From Opisthorchis felineus (lineage: Eukaryota; Platyhelminthes; Trematoda; Opisthorchiida; Opisthorchiidae), in contig SJOL01007632.1 of the NCBI GenBank assembly GCA_004794785.1, forward strand, positions 52,973 to 116,972: a stretch of 64,000 nucleotides of DNA, in the 5' to 3' direction. The notes beneath the pieces were generated by a model. The model was not told the DNA's origin. It worked only from the letters and a program-made list of their open reading frames with translations, and did no database searches. Positions 48,160 through 58,250 of this stretch are shown one piece after another (the first letter of the stretch is position 1; every line of letters starts with the position of its first letter). A program made the translations under genes and the position numbers.

Positions 48160-48342
48160 CTTTTGTAACAAATCATATGTCTGCTGTAGCTCCAGAGTAT
48201 AAGGAGGGTTCTTTCCAACTTTATTTGTGTTTCTGATGTTAATGGTCTGTAAATCAAAGCGCCCACAACCGTCGAACCCGCACTCAATCAGGCACTTCAA
48301 TTCACCGTCCATTGCCACCTTCATCCACTCCATCCATCGCAT
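48160..48342 (-). CDS. candidate exon, unknown protein
   Basis: On the minus strand the frame reads MRWMEWMKVAMDGELKCLIE, then CGFDGCGRFDLQTINIRNTN, then KVGKNPPYTLELQQTYDLLQ and K. It ends in TACAAAAG followed by GTAAGGGAAG, a near-perfect splice donor. A pyrimidine-rich stretch lies just upstream of the ATG (GTCGTTCTCTGTGTTTTGAAG), with a stop (TAA) directly before it, so translation would start in this exon or the acceptor lies inside. Composition is protein-like and soluble. I do not recognise the family and no partner exon was found. Confidence 0.25.
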
Positions 48343-49531
48343 TTAGTAGACTTCAAAACACAGAGAACGACAACAGCTTCGTGCTCCGTAGATGTCTGCT
48401 TGGGCATTTTGCCATAGGTGTTTTGCCGTATCTGACGAGGCAGCTCCTCTCTGTAAGCGATTTTGAAATATCGGGTTCTCTTATCTGTTTGTTGAAGTCT
48501 GCTGGCGCTATTTGGTACCAAAAGTGACCTCGTGGCGTGTACAATAGTACACGTTTATCAAGTTCGATGCTTACGTTTTGGGAATGTTTAGAGTATTTAT
48601 GAAAAACCTCACTTCATCCGCTGCTCAGAGAATCTGCTTGGATGTGTTGACGGTCGCATAATATCTAACTGGTGGCCTAAACAAGTGGGTTCAGCAATTC
48701 CGATCATCATTGATGTGTGACTGCAGCGTTTGCTAAAACACCTAGTTGTCTCGTCTTAATAAAACGTACGGCAGCACTCGGAATGCCTGATTGTGTACGT
48801 ATGCGGCGTGAAGCCAGAAATGTTTACTGGTAAGTAAAGACTCCGTCACAATTAAGCAGGTCCAAATGATCGACGACTCCAAGTTTTTACAGCAGGACAA
48901 TATTCTAACATTGTGATCATGAGCTCAACTAATTGAGGAGGTAAATTGCTATCCATTGTTCTTTCTAACGGTCGAAAATTCGAGTCGCACTTGGCACTGA
49001 AGAACATCTGCAGCCAAACATAGGACACTGGTAAGTGGTAGCCCATAGCTCTGCACGGCCTCATCACTGAGTTGGAACACGCAAAAGCTCAAGCTGGCTA
49101 CAACCAAAAACTTACTTTGCTGGGTTACCAAACGCTCGAACACAGCGTGTTTTACAAGTCTGCGCACGAACACCTCCAACATCACAAGTCCCAGAAAAAG
49201 TCATTCCATCCGCTATTGTTTATTCATATAAGAAACGTCAGAAGGATAGTTTCGAACATAGTCGAAATGTTGATAGCATACTGGTGGGCTCCGCACAGCC
49301 GTTCTCTGCTGGTGATGAATCCCTTTTCGCTATCGCCGCAATAATAAAACTGATTGCATTGGCACCACACATCATTTGGGCTTCCATCCGCCTAAATTAG
49401 AGGCATCTCTTCGATGCAGAAAGTAGTGGCTTTCGGTTTGAAGATAGTGGACATTAAAAGATTAGAATGCATGCAAAATGATGTTCCTTAGGTCCTGCCC
49501 TAGCTGGCACTCAAGCATCCATGTGGAGGCA
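48343..49531. other. unassigned spacer
   Basis: No domain or repeat recognised. Confidence 0.3.
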
Positions 49532-49555
49532 CGTTCGTCATGCGCATGACGAACG
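49532..49555. repeat. perfect 24-bp palindrome
   Basis: The half-site CGTTCGTCATGC is followed at once by its exact reverse complement, with no spacer. The dyad is flanked by A on both sides, so symmetry ends there. Function unknown; it could be a protein-binding dyad or chance. Confidence 0.9.
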
Positions 49556-49878
49556 ACAAGTGTTACGTTATCGATGCTGAACTTCTTAATATTGCTTGGC
49601 TCAATTTACCTTGCTTACGACGGTGAAGTGGTAGTTTATTTATCTCATGTGTACTGCTTTGAAGATGTCCAGATGGCGTATTGACCTGCATCAAAATCAC
49701 TTAAAGTGGCCACCTTATCCACTCATCTAGCTTTGCACCTCTAGGTATTCTAAAGTTATTGTACTGTTTTACTGAACAAGAAACGCATCCGGTGTCTGAG
49801 ACCAAAAACAGAAAACAAACTAAGAGCAAGTCCACCTGAGTGCAGACAACTGCTTCGATGTCATTTCTTCTGGTTCAA

Positions 49879-49904
49879 ATATATATATATATATATATAT
49901 ATAT
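49879..49904. repeat. (AT)13 microsatellite
   Basis: Uninterrupted AT dinucleotide run directly before GCCGAATGGCAGGCATG. Likely polymorphic. Confidence 0.95.
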
Positions 49905-50192
49905 GCCGAATGGCAGGCATGCAAATTGGATTTGCTGGCCAACAGTCGTCACACTACTGGACGCTTGTGCATAGTGGGAGAGACCTAGACGATTCAAGGT
50001 GAGCCGAATGTGATGCTACGCGAAAGCCCTTGGCGCCGATTTAGGATCATTCGAATAAGGTCAGCCGGCGAACGTTTATAGGACTGTGGCAAGCCCAAAA
50101 ATAATGGCATCACAATAGTAGGGACACCAGTCACTTGATCATTATCGAGGTACCTGTGCTATCGAGAAATTCATTAAATTGTCAATTTATCA

Positions 50193-51330
50193 GCTATGAA
50201 GCTTGTGCCATAGGCACATTGGTTCCAGTTGCCACAGTTTCGATCACCGGAAAGTGGAAAAGTGTGGGACATACAGCCAAGTATTAGAGGTGACGGTATG
50301 TTCAGTTAGTTCGGGAACTGAGTAATTACGCATTAAAGACCATAGCTTTGATGCAAGTGCGCCACAGTCCGCGCGACTGGACCATTTCTGTCAGTGTCCT
50401 TAACAATTGGTGAGTTGAGTCCCGGTGTTCCCTTCCAAGAAAACGGTAGTTGCCGGCCAGAATCAGTTTACTGGTTAATTTTGTTTTAATACTTGGTTGC
50501 CGGGTCATAACCTGTCCACCACTTGGTCGCTTCCACTCAGCACAGGGCTGGGCAAAACGAGTCCTGCGAGGCAGACAGTCCTCTGGCATACAGAGCACAT
50601 GTCCTAACAAGCGCAACCTATGAAGCCTGAGTAATTCCTATATCGTTGAAGAGTTCCTTCTTCCTAAAACCTTCTGGCGTACCTCAGCATTACCAATTGC
50701 GATATTCTTACCAGACCCGACCAATGTTTCGGAGACACTGATGGTCAAACCCTGACAAATTTCGTGTATCCTCTGCGCATAGGGGCCACATTTCTGATCC
50801 ACATATGGATCGCATTGCCGCAGTGTAAGCTCCGCCCTTGACAAACAAACTGACTTCACGTCGGCGACATAGTTGTCAAAAGTTGGCAAAAGCTGCCCCT
50901 GCCTTCCCAATTCGAGAAGTAATCTCATCTCCAGCCAGTCCACCGGAGCTTATACAACTGCCCAGATAAACAAATTTATCTACCACGTCGATTGGCTCGT
51001 CTGCAAAAATGAGGTTTGGGTTTGAACTCAACCAGTCATGTAGCAGCACTTTACACTTTACATGTGTGAAGCACATGCCAAACCATGTGGAAGAGCTACT
51101 TAGGTAATTTAAAATGGTTCGCATTTTTGGAGGATTTTAACGCAGGAGAGCATTGTCGCCCACACAGTCAACGTCTACGAGCGAAAGTCCAGGGAGCATT
51201 TCGACTCCCGAGGTTTCAGATGCAGGCAGAGAAATTTCAGACAGCGCATCAGTTAACAAGTTTAAGAGGAAAGGCGAGAGAGACAGGTTTGTTGTACAGC
51301 AGTGGACGTGGTGAAGTCAAACAAAAAACT
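50193..51330 (-). mobile_element. RTE-type LINE, 3' half, catalytically dead
   Basis: Minus-strand frames give the end of the RT and the C-terminal region of an RTE-like LINE. Near 51290-51190: LTDALSEISLPASETSGVEM then LPGLSLVDVDCVGDNALL, which aligns with the family's LVDLEYADDIALL, so the catalytic Y-A-D-D reads C-V-G-D. Then 51075-50880: WFGMCFTHVKCKVLLHDWLS, FADEPIDVVDKFVYLGSCIS, GDEITSRIGKAGAAFANF. Then 50720-50640 (IGNAEVRQKVLGRRNSSTI) and 50616-50330 (MRLLGHVLCMPEDCLPRRTR, WKRPSGGQVMTRQ, LTEMVQSRGLWRTCI). The tail to about 50193 is 3' UTR, shared with 18698-18905. Stops and frameshifts interrupt the thumb. Upstream sequence (to about 52040) may hold older, unreadable parts. Confidence 0.85.
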
Positions 51331-53770
51331 TGCCTCCTAGTCGTACGTGACCACAGGAGTTCAACCAAACCCCTTTCCTTGAATTTGTCAACCGGGGAGT
51401 ATAACTCGCCCTTTGAGCTCTTCGACCACCGGCCTTCCCCCACACCAGCTCCCCACCCATCGGGAAAGTCCTTTCAATTGTTAAAGCAACACCGTATCTC
51501 ATCGGGCGTGGCGATATGCAAGCGCCACTGGGATCTGCCTACTGGCACACCACCAAGGTTCCGAGGGACAATGTTGGGACAGTCCAGTAAACCCACTTTA
51601 AATGGTAGTAGTCATCAGAAAGTAGAACAAAATACCCCAGTTTTGAGGTGTTTGTGGTTATTGGGTGTACCGAATCGCTGGTGTGAGGCCTTTATGACCG
51701 ACATTTGCTAACCCGTCCTTCCCTGGGGAAAGGTGGCATCGCTGCCTTCATAATTATGGAGATGCTTGTCGTCTGGGTAAAGTATATTGCTGCCCTCATA
51801 CTTCTATCGCAGCAAACAGTTAGACTTCCTCGCCAGACCACCTCATTGCTCTTCATCGGACTGTTCTGCAATGGCCTTTCCAGCATGGATGAACATTCAG
51901 TCCAGCACATTCCCGAGTGCATGGTGGCAGAGTAGCACCAAACAGATTCGTCACTAGCATTCCGGCATCACTGACTGCAAACCACCATAGGCTAAAGGAG
52001 TTGAGCGCAGCCTTCCATTCTAACTTGTGCTCCACAAACAAAAACCCTGTTGATTGCTCCTGTGAACCAATGGCGACCAGCGGTTATTCTTTTATCTGTT
52101 TTGACCACTCATGAGTAGCATGTCTTACACGTGTTTATTATAACGCCGTTTTGTTCCCCTGCCACTCGTTTCCTGGTTTTTATTTGTTTTCTGATAAGGT
52201 TTGCTGTGGTCAGCGAAATACACTCATTTGCAAAAAAATTTGGTTTTGCGAAAGACCCACCTGGAACCCAGCTGAATCTCTGTTTTGTGATGTTTCCAGG
52301 CCTGTTTCCAGTGCATTACGAATTTGCTGTGGTTATTAATGTCGAGATTTTGTCGCTAGTCCATGTTTGCTCGAAATTCTTGTCAAAGGCGAGGTAGCTA
52401 TCCGCTGCGCCAACTCGACTTCTTCGGCTGTCCTATTTTTTGCATTACGTTTGTATTTCCTCTTACCCAGTAATAGCCTTTGTTGGGATTTTGCTTTAAA
52501 TGGGCCTAAGCGTGCATTCCGATAACACGTGGCATGTGCTGCTGCGTCGCGCCGTCAGCTAAAGACTGCAGGTACATTTAATTTGTGCCAGATTCACCCG
52601 ATACACGTTTTCCAGACAGTTTCCTTTACCTCCCGAACTTACTGACTGTTTTTTTGCGCCGTCATCTCTGTATACGGCCTAGTTACACTATGTGACTGCC
52701 CGTATCCGTACGTTTGTACATCATTTGGTATTTGCTCGCTATTCCTCTCAAAAGGCTCTACTGCCTCACCGTCCCTTTTTCTGTCCCTACCGAGTGTACT
52801 AACATTGATTCTACGTTCTGCTTAATTCATGGTGTTTATCAACCCATTTGTTCATAGAACCAGTTCTCAATACAGCATCTACTGCCCTCATCCGTCTGTT
52901 TCCACTGCCTACTGAATACGAACTGCGTATAGTCCGGTACTTTCAGTTGTAATATCCTAGACTACCCGAATGTCAGTAATTAACGACAGTCAATTCTGTA
53001 TGCGCGAGAATTCCGACGCTAAACAGCTGTTCTACGTGGCAGTGAGCTCCGGCTGCCTCTTTCTCGATTCGTTAATTGCCGTTGCCATGACCTGGGCGAA
53101 CAAGTAAAACAAGCTGTGAACGGTGGTAACGACTTGAGACTTCTTCTGATCGTGCTACTCCAATACTGGAGCACAAGAGCACTGGGGAGTATAGAAGTAG
53201 TTCTCTTTATTTTACGAGGTATTCCACCCAAATATGCTTAGTAAGGATCATAGAATGGGAATGAAGATCCCTAGAAATGATAAACAGATGCTGCTGTGGA
53301 CCTCATTAAACCACTTCCAAGTTGCACGTATCTGTGCTTGAATGCCTGTGTGTACGGAGTCAAAACTGGCTATGATCAGCAATATAGTTGAGGCATATAA
53401 AAATTAACAAAGTTCTTTAATAAAAAATGAGAAATGTTCCTTCTCTTTAATCGTGAGCAGAAGCATCTTGTCCTCAGAGAGAGAAAAGTTTGGCAACATG
53501 GATGAACTGAAGTTTTGTATGCATGAACTAGGGTAGGATCAACAGATTTTCAATTGTCAGGATCCTGGCAGATGCTCTATGATGGCTCATTCATCCGTTC
53601 ATCTTTGCGCTCCTCCTCAGTGGAAGAATAAACTGCACCCGATGAATGAAGCATCCATCTGAGAAGTCGTTGCTCGAGGAGCCAATCAACACGTTTGACC
53701 GCGTGATGTTGATCCCGTGGTTGAAGGATGAGTGGTGCTATATCCTGTCTAGGTGAGAGTTAATCACACT
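51331..53770. other. unassigned spacer, possibly decayed 5' part of the RTE element at its left end
   Basis: Minus-strand reading near 51400-51330 still suggests the segment before the RT C box, but I cannot follow it further. 52100-53000 is pyrimidine-rich on the plus strand. No gene supported. Confidence 0.3.
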
Positions 53771-53945
53771 GCTGATCAGCCGCTCGTGGCCGAACGGTTA
53801 GGTGTTCAAACTACTAGTCAGGAGGTCGCGGGTTTGAGACTCACCGGAGTTTCGTGAGATGCGCACTGCTGATGATTCCCAATAAGGATGAAACGGCTGT
53901 ACGGTGCCTGTCGGCTTTTCATCATGGATTGGTTTCACTTGCAGG
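53771..53945 (+). repeat. tRNA-derived short element A with hammerhead-like core
   Basis: Pol III A box TGGCCGAACGG at 53787-53797 and B box GGTTTGAGACT at 53831-53841. CTGATGA at 53869-53875 is followed after 14 nt by GAAAC at 53890-53894. The 14-nt gap can pair as UCC/GGA around a CAAUAA loop. After GAAAC, CGGC can pair with GCC before a GTC at 53910-53912, the right place for a hammerhead cleavage triplet. Element B (58081) shares more than 100 bp with it. Known parallel: the schistosome SM-alpha SINE carries a hammerhead. Activity here is unproven because the base pair next to the core is a mismatch. Confidence 0.65.
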
Positions 53946-55600
53946 ACGAAACCTCCACAAAATCCATCTTTGTTTGGGGACCACCATATTTGAGTTTTGA
54001 ATCACTGAAGTCAAAAAGAGTCCTTCACCATCAGATGGCACCAGGCGGAGGGAATAGACTTTCGGTTTGAAACGTTTTCTTTACAATTTAAACGGTACCG
54101 GTGCTTACGTTTGATAATTTGTTTTTCTGACATAGTTCTCCCAATCTGGCTGGTGGCATGAAGTCGCTTCGCACCTGGGTCGCGATTTTATCAGCACTGT
54201 GATTACACTTCTTGTCACCATTTGCAGTAGCGTTACAGTGACATAAAGCGAAAATTACTCACTACCGTATTTGCATTAGGTAAGGTCGTTAGCAGACTGT
54301 AAAACTGCTATCGAGCTACAGAACACTCTTAGGCTAGAAAAATTAAAAAGTGAATTCAAAATCGTGTATATCTTATTGAATACAAAAGTGTACATCGGCC
54401 CAGTGCCTACACGTATCAACCAAAGAGAACAGTTATATTCGATGACGCAGTAATGTTTATCTCAGTGACTAATCTGCTCACAAATAGACAAAACCACAAT
54501 AATTATCAGTCATTCAGCGCGCAACATCACTATGGTTTGTCACGCAATGGATAACATACTACGCTAGTCCTAGAAGTGGCGTTCTTTCCTTGCGAATTCA
54601 CAAACCAAATAGTATTTTGAACAAATGTTGATACACGATAAATCATAAAATTGCCCTTGGTAATTTTTGAGCAAATATATCCTGTTTATATCTAGTTTCA
54701 CAACTGGAAAATGAGTCATGGTGACGACTATCACGTAGTTGTTGCTGCATCTAAACAGAAAAACCAGATGATGTTTTCAGTTCCCCTCCTTAAAAGCCCA
54801 TGTTCTTCGTGCTCAAAACTGTGTTTCGGCTTTCCACACGGTCCTCTTAAAATCGGGTGAGACGTTTAGCCTAAGTTGCATAGATTTCGTTGGATGAGTG
54901 CATACCCCATATGAAGTCCGCTTCATCTGATAATTTCGAAAATAATTCTTCAAAACGCGTGTACGAAGAATTTAACTCGACTGTGTCTGGAATGTTGACA
55001 ATTCTCACAATAATGACCTAGGCAGTTCTGACGAGGTCTGACTGGACTACACACCAAGAGCAGTATTAGTCAAACGTTACTCTCAAGGAACTAGTCAAAG
55101 AGTCTATGTATGAGCCAATCATATCGCTGATCAACCACCAGTTAGTGGATGGAAAGTGTCCAACTCCAACTGGAAAGTTCATGGCTTCGAATCTCTTTAG
55201 TAATCGTGAATAATGAAAGGCCGACGATCCCCGGAAATGGTGTGGCAATGCTACAGGGGTACTCGGCGTTCGATCGTAAGCTGAATAAACTCACAAGGTG
55301 CAGTTATAATTGTAACTTAGAAATCTCAACAATACCCACAAACTGCATGCTAATCGTCACCAACTACTACACTCTCTCCGATAGCAATTATAAAAAGTTT
55401 ACCGCCGAAACATTTTATTGAAACTTAGAAAATTGAGGAATGGAAAACACACTGGAGTTTGACGTCATTAGTGTACACCTCTGCTAATTATGTTGGACCA
55501 ACCTTCTAACACATAATCTGAGTCCACACTAATATACTACCATGCTATAAGTGTATATTACAAGTAATGGATTAGCTTCAACGTGTTTTTAAACGTGCAC
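53946..55600. other. unassigned AT-rich spacer
   Basis: No domain recognised. Confidence 0.3.
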
Positions 55601-55619
55601 GTTTTAGAGTTGTTTGTGG

Positions 55620-55930
55620 GAGGACGATTTGGCTTTAAGTTACGAACTTGGACCACTTGGACCAAACTTAGCCGGTTTAACTATGGGTAAAGTTAAGTAT
55701 CTAATAGCCTCAGTAATTCCACAGTTGCTGTTTTATAAATGTTATGTTGCCGATATTTTTATCGTGAATTCACATACCACAGTTGAAGAGCTGCTCAGAG
55801 ATTTGCATATTTGGCGCTTCACATGGCCGCAAACGAGGAAGCTGATGATGGTTGTAACTTTCTGAATTTGCCTGTTACGCAAAAAAAAGAATCGTGGACT
55901 ACAGAAACAAGTATGCTGGAAAGCCGGTTG
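55620..55930 (+). pseudogene. Penelope-like RT fragment with YVAD
   Basis: The plus-strand frame reads EDDLALSYELGPLGPNLAGL, then LLFYKCYVADIFIVNSHTTV and EELLRDLHIW. After a frameshift it continues EEADDGCNFLNLPVTQKKES then WTTETSMLESRLVR. The order Y-V-x-D-x-F, then a short spacer, then a FL-x-L-x-V-T strand, then ETS, fits Penelope-like reverse transcriptases (RYVDDTFVV ... FLDV.VT ... TSVYRKP). The catalytic YVDD is YVAD, so the first Asp is gone. Fragment only; no GIY-YIG domain seen. Confidence 0.45.
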
Positions 55931-55970
55931 GTCCGTTAAATGCACGGACTTTCTTATTTTGGCTGGGTTA

Positions 55971-56008
55971 AAATATAAATGAAATAAATAATTAATAAAT
56001 AAATAAAT
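55971..56008. repeat. AATA-type simple repeat
   Basis: Run of ATAAATGAAATAAATAATTA followed by repeated AATA units. It resembles the tail of a retroposon and abuts the hairpin at 56009. Confidence 0.8.
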
Positions 56009-56062
56009 GTCGTTCCATACAATGCCACCCCTGTTGGCCGGGGTGGCAGTGTATGGAACGAC
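56009..56062. repeat. near-perfect 23-bp-arm hairpin
   Basis: Arm 56009-56031 begins GTCGTTCCATACA and ends TGCCACCCC; arm 56040-56062 is its reverse complement with a single mismatch (22 of 23). The loop is 8 nt (TGTTGGCC). It could be a cruciform, a small foldback element or an RNA hairpin; the loop is short for a typical pre-miRNA. Confidence 0.9.
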
Positions 56063-57780
56063 AACGTAGGACGGCGCCTCATTTCGAAAACCCTGATGGA
56101 GACTATCTTTGGTGAAAATTTCGTGCCTTAAAACGTAAGACGGCCAAGCAGTTGTATTATTCCATGCAACCGCTCAGCAGAAGTTAAACCTATATAGGTT
56201 CCATCCCCCTGAACAAAGATTTGGCGTCTGAAATTGTTGCACCTCGGTGAACCACTGATAAGCAAGCGAGAAGGCATTCCAGCAGCAGTCGAATGCTTAA
56301 CGCGAATTTGGAGAACAAGGTGTCCGTACAGGACTGATCTGCAATAATCTACCCCTAAGGATGGCTGAGCACTTGATATTATCCACGCCTTCTGATAAAC
56401 TAAGCCACTTCGCTAGTGCGAACGCCGCCCAATTTATCGAAATAAATCACCGAGTTAATACGGCCGAATCGTTTGGTATAATCAATCGAGCATCACCAAA
56501 TCACTCCAAGGCAATCGCAACATTCCAAGTAGTTTCGGTTTGCCTATGACAGTCGAATCTTTGTCACCAGATGCGTCAATTAAAAGCGCTGACCATGCCA
56601 TGGCCCACCAAACCCCGAGTCCAAATGTTTCCAAAAGTGGCATTTCGGTTAGTGTTAGTGACCAGCTCTTCAAGTCATTAGACTGCAAATATATGCATTT
56701 GTCCTGCGAGGTCACACCAAAATAATATGACTGTGGCGTACTGGTTCTAAAGGTCAAGTGGTTCATTTTAAGTGGGGGTTATTATTGGAAACGCTCAGAC
56801 AAACTCGGTTACATTGGGTCAAATGATAAACGAAGCGCGTATCTTTCGACCACAACTTTGTCAGTTTTCAAAATGCCGTCGGTTTTGTGCAAACTTGGGG
56901 TCCCCTAAAGATACCAAAACCCTCCAGTTCCGTGTAAGAGTATTCTCAATTGCTCAGCTTTCTTCAGAGAACTTTTGCTAAGTAGCTAACGATCAGCCAA
57001 GATGATAAAACTCACGTGGAGGTATTCAATTGGGCCCCGATGTCAAGTTCGTCGAACTGTCAATGGGTCGGTGACTGTCAAATATTATTTAACGTCCATA
57101 TCAAAAAGGAAAATGGGACGCAGACATAAAAAAGCAATCAACCGGTGAATTTCTTCGCCCACAATTTTAAGGAATGATATCAGTAAAATAAGTCCGCAAA
57201 AACTTGCAAGATATTCCAAATATCACCTTGAAAACGTTTTGCCACTTAGACGTCTACTTGTGATTTGGGTTGATATGGTTTCAGGTCCTGGTTATAAATA
57301 GCATGTTTTGTGATGCCTGCAGTAATCAGCTTCGTAGACTTTGGACCCACTCTTGCAGAAGCGAAATGCACCTGAAATGTAGCTTGAGTTTAATTATTAC
57401 TCAATATAGTTCTGTTTCTATATCGTCCATTTAAACCGGTAGGTTAAGCACCGGTATTCCGCGGAGCTCAACCAATACATGGTTACTGATTTTCGAATCA
57501 AGACGTTAGAGTAATATTGGGATGGGCTTCAACTTACACAGCTCATCACAAATCGAATGTGGCGGTGTCTCCCGTGCAGGGAGTTCGTCAGCTTACTTCG
57601 ATGTAGCAACCGAGCGTCTTTTACCAACGGGACGAATGGCACTTCCTGTAGTATTTTCAGCCTAGTTCAAAGCGAACTGACATTGCTGCAAGTACACTAG
57701 CCGCTTGAAATCTCGCGAATTTTTCCGAAGATTTATTTTCACATTCAAATCACCCTTACTAGAACAGTCTTCCTTCCGTC
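56063..57780. other. unassigned spacer
   Basis: No domain recognised. Overlapping open frames on both strands at 56482-56766 have no motif. Confidence 0.3.
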
Positions 57781-57784
57781 TTGG

Positions 57785-57935
57785 CGAGTCCACAAGAAAG
57801 AGTGAAAAAACTGAACTCGAGTTTCCCTCTTATTAGAGCTCATCAGCAATGCATGTATTTTGCCATACCGGGCGTCGAACTCCAGACATCTGACATATGA
57901 GGCGAGTGTATTACCACTTCTCCACAAGCACACGC
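57785..57935 (-). repeat. tRNA-derived short element C with hammerhead-like core
   Basis: On the minus strand: A box TGGAGAAGTGGTAA (57924-57911), B box GGAGTTCGACGCC (57883-57871), then CTGATGA (57846-57840), 14 nt, and GAAAC (57825-57821). The 14 nt fold as CUCU/AGAG around AAUA, a clean hammerhead stem II, except that the position next to the core pairs G with G where the consensus has G-C. Its tRNA part is unlike that of elements A and B, so it is a separate family or subfamily that shares the core. Confidence 0.6.
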
Positions 57936-58080
57936 TGAACGCGTCTTCTTCTTACTTCGTTTCTGTCGAATCACAGATAGTGAGATAGCTAGTGATAATA
58001 TGATCGCTGGCTGCTAGACCATCAGTGATTGTATAATATTAATGGTGGTGAAGCCAACCTATGTTGTGTTCTGTCTGAGA

Positions 58081-58250
58081 GCTAATCAGCTGCTCGTGAC
58101 CAAACCGTTAAGTGTCAAGCACTGGCAGGAAAGTCGCGGGTCCGAAACTCTGGGTTTCGTAAGATGCGCACTGCTGATGATTCCCAACAAGGATGAAACG
58201 GCTATACAGTGATACTCGGCATTTCAGCGTAGAATGGCTTCACTGACGGC
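58081..58250 (+). repeat. tRNA-derived short element B with hammerhead-like core
   Basis: Copy related to element A at 53771. A box region GTGACCAAACCGTTA (from 58096), B box GGTCCGAAACTC (58139-58150), CTGATGA at 58174-58180 and GAAAC at 58195-58199, again 14 nt apart with UCC/GGA pairing. The stem III side is eroded and no cleavage triplet is obvious, so this copy looks dead. Confidence 0.6.

Noticed and set aside
51085..51711. 208-codon plus-strand open frame
   Set aside because: Its left part is the opposite-strand shadow of the decayed RTE reverse transcriptase, and its sequence has no domain of its own.
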